Shown one piece after another: positions 1-10,130 of a DNA stretch of 64,000 bases; within the stretch, counting starts at the first letter, position 1; every line of letters starts with the position of its first letter. Location of the stretch: positions 62,001 through 126,000 of the forward strand of contig PTJZ01000010.1 in the NCBI GenBank assembly GCA_002937455.1, in the 5' to 3' direction. Under the pieces are notes generated by a model. That model was given only the letters and a program-made list of their open reading frames with translations, did not search any database and was not told where the DNA came from. Position numbers and translations under genes: made by a program. The DNA comes from Alphaproteobacteria bacterium MarineAlpha11_Bin1. GTDB taxonomy: Bacteria > Pseudomonadota > Alphaproteobacteria > MPNO01 > UBA830.

Positions 1-1
1 A

Positions 2-751
2 CAAGCAGCCCGATCGGCCCGAAATAGCGATTATTTTATTCGCAGGGTAAAGGATGAAACCGGGATAGAAATGGAAATCATTTCTTCTCGCGAGGAGGCA
101 GAGCTAACACTAACAGGATGTTTCTCTCTTTTGGAGCCTTCATACGAGTATGTACTGATGTTTGATGTTGGCGGGGGAAGTGCGGAATTTGTGTGGGCAC
201 GGATATTAAAAATGGGAGGGGCACAGATCCTAGGGTGGACGTCTCTTCCCTGTGGAGTTGTCACGTTGACAGAGACGCATGGTAGTAAAGAGTTTGCCCC
301 TTTAGAGTATAAGTCTTTGGTATCTAGCGTGGTCGAAATAGTACGACCATTCGATTTGGAGTTTGGGATATCGGATAACATCGCCCGGGGTAGAGTGCAG
401 ATGGTTGGCACCGCTGGAACGGTGACGACGGTGGCGGGTCTCGATATGTGTTTAGCACGATACGACCGTTCGCGTGTTGACGGAAGCTGGTTAAGTTTTG
501 ATTCAGTCGGGCGTATTAGCCAAGCTCTTTCGACTCAGTCTTATGATGAACGTGCAGCTAATCCATGTATCGGTCACAACCGAGCGGATTTGGTCGTTGC
601 TGGATGCGCCGTACTTGAGGCGGTTTGCCGAATTTGGCCTGCTGGGCGATTAAGAGTCGCGGACCGCGGCGTCCGAGAAGGGCTTCTCAGCGTGATGTCT
701 GGACAGTCCAAGGCGACCTGCGATGGTGCGGCGACATTCGCCGCAGAATAG
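2..751 (+). CDS. Ppx/GppA family phosphatase (5' end outside window)
   Basis: Exopolyphosphatase or guanosine pentaphosphate phosphohydrolase of the ASKHA fold, acting on polyphosphate or pppGpp in the cytoplasm. The frame is open to the window edge with no stop from base 2, so the N-terminus lies upstream; the ATG at 71 is internal. The phosphate-2 loop reads FDVGGGSAE and is followed by a second glycine-rich block (GTAGTVTTVAGLD), both typical of the family. The C-terminal YD-R-A-N-P-IGHNRADLVVAG segment ends domain II; the long HD-like C-terminal domain of E. coli Ppx/GppA is absent, as in alphaproteobacterial forms. rlmE follows after 9 bases, so they are probably cotranscribed. Ppx versus GppA specificity cannot be decided here. 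Confidence 0.9.
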   Translation, partial: QAARSARNSDYFIRRVKDETGIEMEIISSREEAELTLTGCFSLLEPSYEYVLMFDVGGGSAEFVWARILKMGGAQILGWTSLPCGVVTLTETHGSKEFAPLEYKSLVSSVVEIVRPFDLEFGISDNIARGRVQMVGTAGTVTTVAGLDMCLARYDRSRVDGSWLSFDSVGRISQALSTQSYDERAANPCIGHNRADLVVAGCAVLEAVCRIWPAGRLRVADRGVREGLLSVMSGQSKATCDGAATFAAE

Positions 752-760
752 AGAGCTAGT

Positions 761-1501
761 ATGGCTCGGCACTCCGGAAAAAAAGGTGGAAAGAAGAGAA
801 AGCGCGTGGCGAGCGAGTTGACCGGGCGTAATATGCGTGTTCGCGTGAAGTCCGCACGCGGACGTAAATCCTCATCGACGCGCTGGCTCGACCGGCAACT
901 TAATGACCCTTATGTTCATGAAGCGCGCAAGCGCGGTTACCGCTCGCGCGCTGCTTTCAAATTGCTGCAGCTCGATGAGCGATTCAATTTTCTTAAACGT
1001 GGACAACGCGTAGTCGACCTTGGCGCTGCCCCTGGAGGGTGGACCCAGATAGTGATGGAGAAAACCAAGCCATCGGAGAGCGGCGGTAAATTAATTGCGG
1101 TTGATATTCAGGAAATGGAAAGCCTAGTCGGGGTAGATACCTTGGTTCTTGATATCTGCTTACCCGAATCATCCCGTACCCTTCGAGAGCTTCTAGGAGC
1201 TCCTGCTGACGTCATTCTTAGTGATATGGCTGCTACCATCACCGGGCATAAGTCTACCGATCACCTACGGACAATGGCACTTTGCGAAGAAGCTCACACC
1301 TTGGCTACGGAGACGCTAGTGGATGGTGGTATACTAGTAATGAAGGCATTCGCCGGTGGCGCCCATGCTGACTTGATGCGATCCCTGAACCGGGATTTTA
1401 ATAAGTTACATACTGTCAAGCCGGATGCATCGCGACCAGAAAGCGCGGAGACCTATATAGTCGCAACTGGATTCAGGTCTCGTCAAGAGAGGGATTCCTA
1501 A
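761..1501 (+). CDS. rlmE: 23S rRNA 2'-O-ribose U2552 methyltransferase RlmE (FtsJ/RrmJ)
   Basis: Methylates the 2'-O of U2552 in the 23S rRNA A-loop using S-adenosylmethionine, late in 50S assembly. A Lys/Arg-rich N-terminal tail (about residues 1-45) precedes the Rossmann core. The SAM motif VVDLGAAPGGWTQ lies at residues 84-96, and the K-D-K-E tetrad of the family is visible as K67 (AAFKLLQ), D155 (LSDMA), K195 (VMKAF) and E230 (AETYIVA). Its length of 246 aa is normal for alphaproteobacterial RlmE with a basic extension. The ATG start is 9 bases after the upstream phosphatase; ppx-rlmE linkage is common in this class. All catalytic residues are intact. Confidence 0.96.
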   Translation: MARHSGKKGGKKRKRVASELTGRNMRVRVKSARGRKSSSTRWLDRQLNDPYVHEARKRGYRSRAAFKLLQLDERFNFLKRGQRVVDLGAAPGGWTQIVMEKTKPSESGGKLIAVDIQEMESLVGVDTLVLDICLPESSRTLRELLGAPADVILSDMAATITGHKSTDHLRTMALCEEAHTLATETLVDGGILVMKAFAGGAHADLMRSLNRDFNKLHTVKPDASRPESAETYIVATGFRSRQERDS

Positions 1502-1570
1502 AGACCCTCAGTTTTGATTCCCTAGGAACACCAATTTATTTGGGATTCGACTCGCCTGTGTATATTATAA

Positions 1571-3061
<1,491 letters not shown>

Positions 3062-3139
3062 GTGATGAAAAATTCTGATACAGGAAAACTTGCACATTTG
3101 GCTGGTTTCAAGGTACCGAACGGGAGAAACTTCTGAGCC

Positions 3140-4696
3140 GTGACTTCCGATGATAACGTTCTAATTATTGATTTTGGCTCTCAGGTTACCCAGCTGATCG
3201 CTCGCCGAGTGCGCGAAAGCGGAGTTTACTGTGAGATTCACCCGTTCAACCGTGTGACCAAAAAATTACTGACAAAGTTCGCGCCACGGGCTGTAATTCT
3301 CTCGGGTGGCCCAGCGTCGGTCCTCGATATTGATACGCCAAGGGCTCCAGATGAGGTGTTTGAACTTGGCGTCCCTGTCCTTGGCATCTGCTACGGCCAG
3401 CAAACCATGGTAGAGCAGCTTGGCGGCCGAGTGCAGACTTCAGATCACCGTGAGTTTGGACGTGCGGTGGTGAGGGTAATGGAAGACTGCGCGATTTTCG
3501 ACGGTATTGCGGATGTCGGTTCCGAAGAGCAAGTATGGATGAGCCATGGCGACCGTGTTGATACATTGCCCGAAGGTTTTCGTGTCGTTGGAGTAAGCGA
3601 AGGAGCACCGTTCGCAGTCATCGCAAACGATGAGCAGAAATTTTACGGCGTTCAGTTCCATCCGGAGGTTATCCATACTCCCTCGGGTGCCGAGCTATTA
3701 AGGAATTTCACCCATAGAGTGGCTGGCTGTACCGGCAGTTGGACAATGACCACCTTTAGTAAACGGGAAATTGCCAAAGTCCGTCAGCAGGTCGGTGATG
3801 GCAAGGTGATCTGTGGCCTTTCGGGAGGCGTCGACTCATCCGTTTTGGCAGTCTTATTGCATGAAGCGATTGGCGACCAGCTTACCTGCGTATTCGTCGA
3901 TACTGGCATGATGCGCTTGAATGAGGCTGACGAAGTAGTTGGCCTATTCCAAGATCACTATAATATCGCTTTAGTCCACAGGGATGCGACAAAACTTTTT
4001 CTCCGAAAGCTAAATGGCGTAACCGAGCCGGAACAGAAGCGCAAAGTCATTGGTGCTACGTTTGTTGACGTGTTTGAGGAAGAAGCGAGGAGTATTGGAG
4101 GAGCGGGCTTCCTGGCGCAGGGAACACTTTATCCCGACGTAATCGAATCCGTATCGTCCCACGGTGGGCCAAGCGCGATGATTAAATCGCACCATAACGT
4201 TGGTGGTTTGCCGGAACGTATGAACATGGAATTAGTCGAACCGTTGCGAGAGCTCTTCAAGGATGAGGTTCGCGCTCTGGGCCGTCAGCTGGGTTTGCCC
4301 GAGAATTTTGTTGGCCGCCATCCCTTCCCCGGGCCGGGTCTTGCGATTCGGATCCCTGGCGAGATTACAACAGAAAAACTCGGAATATTGAGGCACGCAG
4401 ACTCAATCTACCTAGAAGAAATCCGAAAAGCCGGACTATATGATGATATATGGCAGGCCTTCGCCGTTCTGTTACCCGTTCAATCCGTGGGTGTAATGGG
4501 CGACGCTCGGACTTACGAGAACGTTTGCGCCTTGCGGGCAGTTACTTCGACAGACGGTATGACTGCAGACTTTTTTCCCTACGAGATGACGTTTCTGGGG
4601 CAAACCGCGAACAGAATTATAAACGAAGTTCCCGGTATTAATCGTGTAGTTTACGATATCACGTCTAAACCTCCCGGTACGATTGAGTGGGAGTGA
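3140..4696 (+). CDS. guaA: GMP synthase (glutamine-hydrolysing)
   Basis: Converts XMP to GMP using ATP and glutamine. The N-terminal class I amidotransferase has the nucleophile Cys84 in LGICYGQQ and a FHPEV His/Glu pair near residue 173. The ATP pyrophosphatase P-loop GLSGGVDSS begins near residue 225, and the C-terminal dimerisation domain ends in the canonical PPGTIEWE. The start is GTG at 3140, in good agreement with family N-termini ([11 protein letters not shown]). Length 518 aa is normal. Its last 15 bases are duplicated at 5741-5755, marking the 3' end as an attachment site (see repeats). The gene itself appears intact. Confidence 0.97.
   Translation: MTSDDNVLIIDFGSQVTQLIARRVRESGVYCEIHPFNRVTKKLLTKFAPRAVILSGGPASVLDIDTPRAPDEVFELGVPVLGICYGQQTMVEQLGGRVQTSDHREFGRAVVRVMEDCAIFDGIADVGSEEQVWMSHGDRVDTLPEGFRVVGVSEGAPFAVIANDEQKFYGVQFHPEVIHTPSGAELLRNFTHRVAGCTGSWTMTTFSKREIAKVRQQVGDGKVICGLSGGVDSSVLAVLLHEAIGDQLTCVFVDTGMMRLNEADEVVGLFQDHYNIALVHRDATKLFLRKLNGVTEPEQKRKVIGATFVDVFEEEARSIGGAGFLAQGTLYPDVIESVSSHGGPSAMIKSHHNVGGLPERMNMELVEPLRELFKDEVRALGRQLGLPENFVGRHPFPGPGLAIRIPGEITTEKLGILRHADSIYLEEIRKAGLYDDIWQAFAVLLPVQSVGVMGDARTYENVCALRAVTSTDGMTADFFPYEMTFLGQTANRIINEVPGINRVVYDITSKPPGTIEWE
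4682..4696 (+). repeat. 15-bp direct repeat, copy 1 (attL-like, guaA 3' end)
   Basis: attgagtgggagtga encodes the last codons and stop of guaA (IEWE-stop). An identical copy lies at 5741-5755. The 3' end of guaA is a known integration target for tyrosine-recombinase islands, so the pair looks like the two ends of a small integrated element. Identity is exact over 15 bases and does not extend upstream. Confidence 0.7.
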
Positions 4697-4724
4697 TTTA
4701 TTTATTGTTTAATATCAATAGGTT

Positions 4725-5645
4725 ATGCGTTTTTTTATGAATGATATGATCGAATTCAAGAAATGGATGGAGTTAAGTACCGATCTGTCGGAAAAGTCGA
4801 TGAAGAATTACGCTGGTGGAGTAAAGAAAATTGAGGCAGATCTTCTGGAACTCGATCTGACTAACCAAAATCTTTTTGAAATAACTAGTCCAGATGATTT
4901 GACGCATTTAAAAAGTCAATATTTTCAGATTTCAGAGAATAAGGAATTAGATGAACGAGGCAAAGGTATGTACAGCGCTGCGTTCAACAAATTAATAGAG
5001 TTTAGAACAGACCAAGGTTCAACTCCCCTCTCCGACGAAGGAATTGTTTACATACTCTCGAACCCTGCAATGCCTGGATTAGTTAAAATTGGCAAAACAA
5101 ACAATTTACAAAATCGACTCAATAGTCTGTTCAGCACAGGTGTTCCTATCCCATTTCGATGTGTATATGCAAAAAGAGTAAAAAATTATTCAAAAGTAGA
5201 GTCTAAACTTCATAACGGTTTAAGAAGTATGCGAGAAAATCCAAATCGTGAATTTTTTCGAATAGCAGAAGATGAAGTAATTAATTTTCTGGAAATGGTT
5301 GAAGGGGAAGACATCACCCCGAGAGAAGATCGATTTGAAGATAAAGAGGACGAAGTTGCTTTCGAGAGAGCAACGAGAATTGGACAGAGATTTAACTTTG
5401 AAATGGTGGGCATCAAAATTGGATCAATGCTTCATTTTATTCGCGACGAAAATATCACCTGTAAAGTCATATCAAAAAATAAGGTTGAATTTGAAGGAAG
5501 CGAGCATTCACTCTCGAGCGCCGGTTTGATCGCAACTAATAGATTTGGTTTCAATTGGAAGAGCGTTGCTGGACCACTTAATTGGAAATTTGAAGGAGAA
5601 ATATTAGACGAAAGAAGAAAGAGATATGAAAGCGGTGATGAGTAG
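4725..5645 (+). CDS. GIY-YIG (T5orf172-like) nuclease with C-terminal RAMA-like domain
   Basis: Predicted DNA-cleaving or restriction-type protein of 306 aa. Residues about 9-95 form a helical region (SEKSMKNYAGGVKKI ... GMYSAAFNKLIEF) resembling the N-termini of some restriction endonucleases and core-binding domains. Residues 107-182 carry a GIY-YIG/T5orf172 pattern: VYIL, VKIGKT, Arg131, Glu159 and NREFF. Residues about 220-298 (GIKIGSMLHF ... GPLNWKFEGE) resemble a RAMA or modified-DNA-binding module. Several in-frame ATGs lie close together (4725, 4737, 4746) and the start is uncertain. The gene is distinctly more AT-rich than guaA and lies exactly between the two guaA-end repeats, so it is probably a horizontally acquired single-gene cargo. 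No integrase or cognate methylase is adjacent. Domain assignments are from pattern recognition only. Confidence 0.75.
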   Translation: MRFFMNDMIEFKKWMELSTDLSEKSMKNYAGGVKKIEADLLELDLTNQNLFEITSPDDLTHLKSQYFQISENKELDERGKGMYSAAFNKLIEFRTDQGSTPLSDEGIVYILSNPAMPGLVKIGKTNNLQNRLNSLFSTGVPIPFRCVYAKRVKNYSKVESKLHNGLRSMRENPNREFFRIAEDEVINFLEMVEGEDITPREDRFEDKEDEVAFERATRIGQRFNFEMVGIKIGSMLHFIRDENITCKVISKNKVEFEGSEHSLSSAGLIATNRFGFNWKSVAGPLNWKFEGEILDERRKRYESGDE

Positions 5646-5675
5646 TTTCTTTATTGATTTGCTATAATCCACCAG

Positions 5676-5696
5676 AGTTTCAAAGCAGTTTCAAAG
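5676..5696 (+). repeat. Tandem 10-bp repeat (agtttcaaag x2)
   Basis: The decamer agtttcaaag occurs at 5676-5685 and again at 5687-5696, an 11-bp period, inside the AT-rich spacer that ends in the second guaA-end repeat. Helical spacing next to a putative attachment site suggests recombinase arm sites or a regulator site. Function is not shown. Confidence 0.4.
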
Positions 5697-5740
5697 TAAA
5701 ACCAAACTATTGATTTTATTGAATAAAATGGGGTATTTTT

Positions 5741-5755
5741 ATTGAGTGGGAGTGA
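5741..5755 (+). repeat. 15-bp direct repeat, copy 2 (attR-like)
   Basis: Exact repeat of the guaA 3' terminus (4682-4696) placed 1,059 bases downstream, 21 bases before the start of the methyltransferase gene. It is not part of an open guaA fragment: the preceding bases are AT-rich and unrelated to guaA. Together with copy 1 it delimits an element containing only the nuclease gene. Confidence 0.7.
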
Positions 5756-5776
5756 AGTTTTTTATTCAGTAATACT

Positions 5777-6490
5777 ATGCAGAATATTGAGAATACGAAA
5801 TATAGTGGAATAGAAGAGCTTTTAAATCTAGAAGTGATGACAAATTACAATGCGTTTATTGTACAGCAAGCGTTAAAATATAAGACAGAGGCGGCAAACG
5901 TTATTGATTTCGGTGCAGGTATTGGAACCTTGGCGTCGATATTTAGAGAAAATTATAAGATAATTCCTTTATGTGTAGAGATTGACGCGACTAACAAAAC
6001 TTTTCTATCTGAACGGGATTTTAAATACGTTGATTCTTTAAGAGAGATCCCAATCGAGGCCGACTTAATTTTCTCTTCTAATGTCTTAGAGCACGTCGAA
6101 GATGATTTGTCTGTTTTAGAACTTATGCAGAATAAAATAAGGGCGGATGGAATGATCTATCTCTATCTTCCAGCAAAGAAGTCTCTCTGGACAAATCTAG
6201 ATGAAAGAGTAGGTCATTACCGAAGGTATGAAATAGACGAGATCCGGGAAAAATGCCAAAAGGTCGGCTTAGAGGTTGTTGAGGCACACTATGCAGATTC
6301 AGTAGGGTATTTCGCTTCCTTATTTCTCAAATTGGTTACTTATAATTCAGATCAGGGAGTCGTTTCAGTGCCATCCTTAGTTTTTTATGACAAATGGTTG
6401 TTCCCGATCTCGAGGATTGTGGATGCCCTCGGTTGTAAGTATCTTTTCGGAAAAAATCTTATTGTTCATGCAAAAAGAGCGTTAAACTAA
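5777..6490 (+). CDS. Class I SAM-dependent methyltransferase
   Basis: Cytosolic small-molecule or glycan methyltransferase of 237 aa. SAM motif I is VIDFGAGIGTLA (about residues 42-53), the acidic residue ending beta2 is in CVEIDA, and SNVLEHVEDD is the post-motif of Methyltransf_11/23 proteins. The C-terminal half (YLPAKKSLWTNLDERVGHYRR) matches a subfamily often found beside GT2 glycosyltransferases, which is also the context here. The substrate is unknown. The gene is AT-rich compared with the core genes and starts 21 bases after the attR-like repeat. It could be older accessory DNA at the guaA hotspot. Confidence 0.85.
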   Translation: MQNIENTKYSGIEELLNLEVMTNYNAFIVQQALKYKTEAANVIDFGAGIGTLASIFRENYKIIPLCVEIDATNKTFLSERDFKYVDSLREIPIEADLIFSSNVLEHVEDDLSVLELMQNKIRADGMIYLYLPAKKSLWTNLDERVGHYRRYEIDEIREKCQKVGLEVVEAHYADSVGYFASLFLKLVTYNSDQGVVSVPSLVFYDKWLFPISRIVDALGCKYLFGKNLIVHAKRALN

Positions 6491-6816
6491 TTTTCGGTAA
6501 AAGAATTTGACTCAGAGAGTTCCCTAATCCTTGATGAACTATCGCTGCAGAATTGGCTAATAACCTAATAAAAATCCTATTTTGCTTCTCAAACAGAACG
6601 TGATCAGCTTCGCTCGGGGGGTATAATTCCTTCGAATTTGCCATCTGTTTGTGAACCTTGGATGGAGGGTTGCAAGATTTTTCAAAATCAAATGGTAAAA
6701 CAAGAATAATCTTGTTCGAAAGCTCCTACTTCGTACTTAATACCTGAAGCGGTAAAATAGTAAATTTATAAAACTTATTACGTTTTTATAACAAATGGGC
6801 GGGGACACAAACTCAG
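6491..6816. other. Gene-free spacer with a hairpin
   Basis: No convincing coding region on either strand. A perfect 7-bp inverted repeat with a 4-base loop (aacaaga/tcttgtt, 6701-6718) is present without a strong T tract. The stretch separates the methyltransferase from the glycosyltransferase, so they may be transcribed separately. Confidence 0.5.
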
Positions 6817-7803
6817 ATGTCGCTTGAAAAAGAGAGGAATGGAAATCAGTCACCCGCGCGGCCAAGTCCGCTGTTGACGAAAAAAGTTGCAATATTACTA
6901 CCGTGTCTAAACGAGGCGGCCGCCATTGCACAAGTTATCGAAGATTTTCGCAATGCGCTGCCGGAATCAGAGATTTTCGTCTACGATAATTCATCAACTG
7001 ATGATACCGCCGACATCGCTTCTAAAGCGGGTGCGCTCGTTCGAAAAGAATCTGCGCGTGGGAAAGGGCATGTTGTTAGACGCATGCTCGGTGAAGTTGA
7101 TGCGGATATTTATTTGATGGCAGACGGAGACGGTACCTACGATGCAGCGAGTGCGCCGCGATTGGTCCGGACAATGATAGAGGGATCATTCGATATGGTG
7201 GTGGGTGCTCGTCAGGGTATCGGCGCGGTTTCCCGCACTGGGCATGAATTTGGCAACCGGTTGTTTAATTGGCTTTTAATGTCTTTCTTCGGTCATGGCT
7301 TCAAAGACCTTTTCTCTGGCTACCGGGTATTCTCACGTCGTTTTGCAAAAACGTTTCCTGTGTCCGCCAAGGGTTTTGAGATTGAAACAGAGATGTGTGT
7401 ACATGCGTTAGAGCTTGGGATCCCGGTTTGTGAGATTAGCTTGCCTTATAATGACCGAGTAGCTGGCGGATACAGTAAACTACGGACTTATAAGGATGGG
7501 CTGCGCATACTCTTAAAAATGTTATTGATGCTCAAGGATGTCCGGCCGTTGTTTTTCTTCTCGACCATCTCTGTCGCATTCTTTGTCTTCTCAATTGGCT
7601 TGGCTATGCCCATTCTGATCGACTATCTCGAGACGGGATTCGTACCCCGCCTTCCGACAGTAATATTAGCAAGTGCGCTCGGAATTCTCGGGTTTATAAG
7701 TCTTACCTCCGGTATTGTATTAGATAGCGTCGCGCGTGGAAATCGACAAATTAAACGGATGCTATTTTTAATGGCCGGTTCCGCCCCGAGATATGATGAC
7801 TAG
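6817..7803 (+). CDS. GT2 glycosyltransferase, polyisoprenyl-phosphate sugar transferase (DPM1/GtrB-like)
   Basis: Transfers a sugar from a nucleotide donor to a polyisoprenyl phosphate at the inner membrane, supplying a lipid-linked sugar for periplasmic glycosylation. The GT-A domain (about residues 22-230) has VAILLPCLNEA, the DNSSTDDT nucleotide loop and DGDGTY as metal-binding DXD equivalent. The acceptor-side motif GYRVFSRRF and two predicted membrane segments follow (about 243-262 and 278-300). Length 328 aa fits the DPM1-like group with a C-terminal anchor. It is convergent with, and overlaps by 4 bases, the large membrane protein on the other strand, a likely GT-C-type partner. Confidence 0.88.
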   Translation: MSLEKERNGNQSPARPSPLLTKKVAILLPCLNEAAAIAQVIEDFRNALPESEIFVYDNSSTDDTADIASKAGALVRKESARGKGHVVRRMLGEVDADIYLMADGDGTYDAASAPRLVRTMIEGSFDMVVGARQGIGAVSRTGHEFGNRLFNWLLMSFFGHGFKDLFSGYRVFSRRFAKTFPVSAKGFEIETEMCVHALELGIPVCEISLPYNDRVAGGYSKLRTYKDGLRILLKMLLMLKDVRPLFFFSTISVAFFVFSIGLAMPILIDYLETGFVPRLPTVILASALGILGFISLTSGIVLDSVARGNRQIKRMLFLMAGSAPRYDD

Positions 7804-9707
7804 TCCGGTAGACTATATGGATCGGCATATCCAAGATACGGCCAAAACTTCTCAATACGCCATGTTCCGTCGACAGATTTAGAAATTAGGGTGGAGCCGC
7901 CATCCCGTATTCCTCTAAGGCCGAGACCTGCGGCATACCAGTCTGTTTTTTGATGAACCCAAATATGTGAGACGTTGAATTCCTTCAGGCGCCTTTTAAG
8001 GCTCTCCAGGGAGGATGGGACAGAGCCGACCCAAGAAGCAAATTTTGGTGGAGTGGCAAAACGCGAAAAACTCAGAACTTCGTACTTTATTATCAAATCT
8101 GCGAGCCCTTGCCCCCTTGGGTCGAGAACAGCCAGAGTGCTACCGGAGGGTATAACTCGCGCCAGTTCTTTGCCAACAAAACGCATATGCTGAATTTGCG
8201 GTCGAATATCAATGCGAATTTTATGATTAAAGGCCAGAGGCGCAACAAAAACTCCGAAGATTATAAGGGTCGACAAACCACGTCTCAGGAACGGTCGAGC
8301 GACGAGGTGAGACGAGAACCACGACTTGTATAACTTTCCCAATGTAACTGCTGCCGTCAGCGCACCGAGCAAACCGAGTTGAACATTGTAGCGCCAGAAG
8401 CTTGCCGCCCGTGTGCCTTCGTATTCGGTAAACGCGGCGATATACATCGTCCAGAGAAATAACCAGTATCCGGTAAATATAGCTCCCGAAATAAACAGCA
8501 AGCGCCCATAGCTGCCACCGCGACCGGAAATGAAGCACCAAAAGCCAGCGATTGAGATCGCAAACATCATTCCGAAGTATGCCCCCTTTTTGGAGGCAAT
8601 CAGAAACATTCGGGCGAGAATTACAAACGCCTCCTCAATCAGCCATAAGTCAGTTGACTTTAGAGAAAATTCGCGGCCAGAGAGATTCTCAGAAACGTGA
8701 AAGCGCCAAGAAAAATACACAATCAAAGGGGGCGCGAGCATGACCAAGAGGTAACGGAGGTATTTAAATAAACTTATGTCATTATCTCGGAGCGCTATTG
8801 CGATTCCAGCGAGCAACATAAGACCTAACAGCACCAAATTCGTTTGCTTAATATTTATGAAAAACATGGAGGCTAACGCAAACTGCCAAGCAAGTGAGCG
8901 TGCGTGTATAGACTTTCCCGATAAATCATTCAGAAGGCGCCATAATAATATACCAAGCACCCCCATCAGCACCCCTGTCGCGGTATCCGCGTAGGCGGTA
9001 AAGACCAATTTTTGGACGAAGGTTGTGCTGAGAATTGTTACCCCGAGGATGCCAACCGCCGCGGCAAACCAACTTTTGGTCTGATTTATGGATGTCTCGC
9101 AGCCGAAACCGATCATACTGACATAAACCGGCGCCAAGGCTAACAATAATAGGATATTAGCGAACGCGACACCCATCTCAACGAATGTACCGCTGGCATA
9201 TGATACAAGGTAGCTAAATAGCTGATTGCCGTGGGGGTAGGCTGGAAAAACAGATGGTGATCTCGGCAATCCTGCTTGGGGAAATGAATCGAATTTCCAA
9301 ATGTAAAGCGAGTTGAATAGCCACTGCGAGAATTCATCCCACTGAGATGCTTGCATTGCGCTAACCGATATTAGAATCGGCAGCGCGAGCACCAAAATTT
9401 TGGCGATCAAACCCAACTGAAGACTTTGACCATTTGGCGATGTGTCGCGCCGCCAAACTAAAAGAAGGGAAAGCGGGACACTTATCCAGAAACTGATAGC
9501 CATCCACGAAAAAGGGATATTTGTCAGAACACCAAGAACGGTCATTAAGCCGGTAACCACTCCAAACCCGCAGAAAATATCGAATGAAGGGTCGCGCTTA
9601 CGACCTGTGAGAGCTCCACCTATCACAGCAAGACCAGCCACGGTGAAGATGGCGAGCGCTAAATGGATTACGTTCACCGGTGAAGGTAGATATTGGGCCA
9701 ACTCCAT
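7800..9707 (-). CDS. Large multipass membrane protein, probable GT-C type glycosyltransferase
   Basis: About 635 aa with a dozen or more predicted membrane helices in the N-terminal two thirds and a soluble C-terminal region (from about residue 510). The layout resembles GT39/ArnT-like lipid-linked sugar transferases that use a polyisoprenyl-phosphate sugar outside the cytoplasm; an Asp/Glu-bearing first loop (ASQWDEFSQWLFN) could hold the catalytic acid. I chose ATG 9707 because taggag lies upstream and the first membrane helix follows directly. An upstream ATG at 9803 would add 32 residues of low membrane character. It pairs with the convergent DPM1-like enzyme. No specific family was recognised with certainty. 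Confidence 0.7.
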   Translation of the reverse strand: MELAQYLPSPVNVIHLALAIFTVAGLAVIGGALTGRKRDPSFDIFCGFGVVTGLMTVLGVLTNIPFSWMAISFWISVPLSLLLVWRRDTSPNGQSLQLGLIAKILVLALPILISVSAMQASQWDEFSQWLFNSLYIWKFDSFPQAGLPRSPSVFPAYPHGNQLFSYLVSYASGTFVEMGVAFANILLLLALAPVYVSMIGFGCETSINQTKSWFAAAVGILGVTILSTTFVQKLVFTAYADTATGVLMGVLGILLWRLLNDLSGKSIHARSLAWQFALASMFFINIKQTNLVLLGLMLLAGIAIALRDNDISLFKYLRYLLVMLAPPLIVYFSWRFHVSENLSGREFSLKSTDLWLIEEAFVILARMFLIASKKGAYFGMMFAISIAGFWCFISGRGGSYGRLLFISGAIFTGYWLFLWTMYIAAFTEYEGTRAASFWRYNVQLGLLGALTAAVTLGKLYKSWFSSHLVARPFLRRGLSTLIIFGVFVAPLAFNHKIRIDIRPQIQHMRFVGKELARVIPSGSTLAVLDPRGQGLADLIIKYEVLSFSRFATPPKFASWVGSVPSSLESLKRRLKEFNVSHIWVHQKTDWYAAGLGLRGIRDGGSTLISKSVDGTWRIEKFWPYLGYADPYSLPD

Positions 9708-9980
9708 GGCGTCATCGCTCCTAATTCGATGAAACTCAATACGGAACTGACTATAAATTGCGACCCAATTACCAACAACCGTGTGCGTGGTCCGGCTTTG
9801 CATTACTAAATCTTCGAGTGATCGTAACCGGTGTCCAATATTTTTCTAGCAGAATGCTCCCGTTGATTTAAGGCCCAGGCGTTGTTAAGCATTGATTGGG
9901 TGTCGATCTGAAAATCAGCGTGGAAGGAGAGCTTATTTCTTTTAAAATCAACGGGTTTTTATTGTGATATCATAATTTAG

Positions 9981-10007
9981 TTGAATTTCGAATTTTATGT
10001 GTATAAT
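9981..10007 (+). promoter_or_regulatory. Candidate promoter of the GcrA-like gene
   Basis: A perfect TATAAT at 10002-10007 with TTGAAT 15 bases upstream (9981-9986), inside an AT-rich intergenic stretch and followed by a ~120-base leader before the ATG at 10131. The spacing is shorter than the ideal 17. Confidence 0.35.
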
Positions 10008-10009
10008 AT

Positions 10010-10099
10010 GAGATTAAATCTCGACTAAAATGTCTTGGTTTAGTCAATATATTTATATTTCGCTTGAAAATTTCGCTGCATCGCACTAAAAATTGTGCG
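10010..10099 (+). promoter_or_regulatory. Leader with three hairpins upstream of the GcrA-like gene
   Basis: Three short perfect inverted repeats lie in series between the candidate -10 box and the ATG: gagat/atctc (10010-10022), gactaaa/tttagtc with a 9-base loop (10023-10045) and cgcac/gtgcg (10082-10099). They could fold in the 5' UTR or act as protein-binding palindromes. Confidence 0.35.
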
Positions 10100-10130
10100 G
10101 CGCAAACATCTGCTGAATCGGGTAAGTGCC

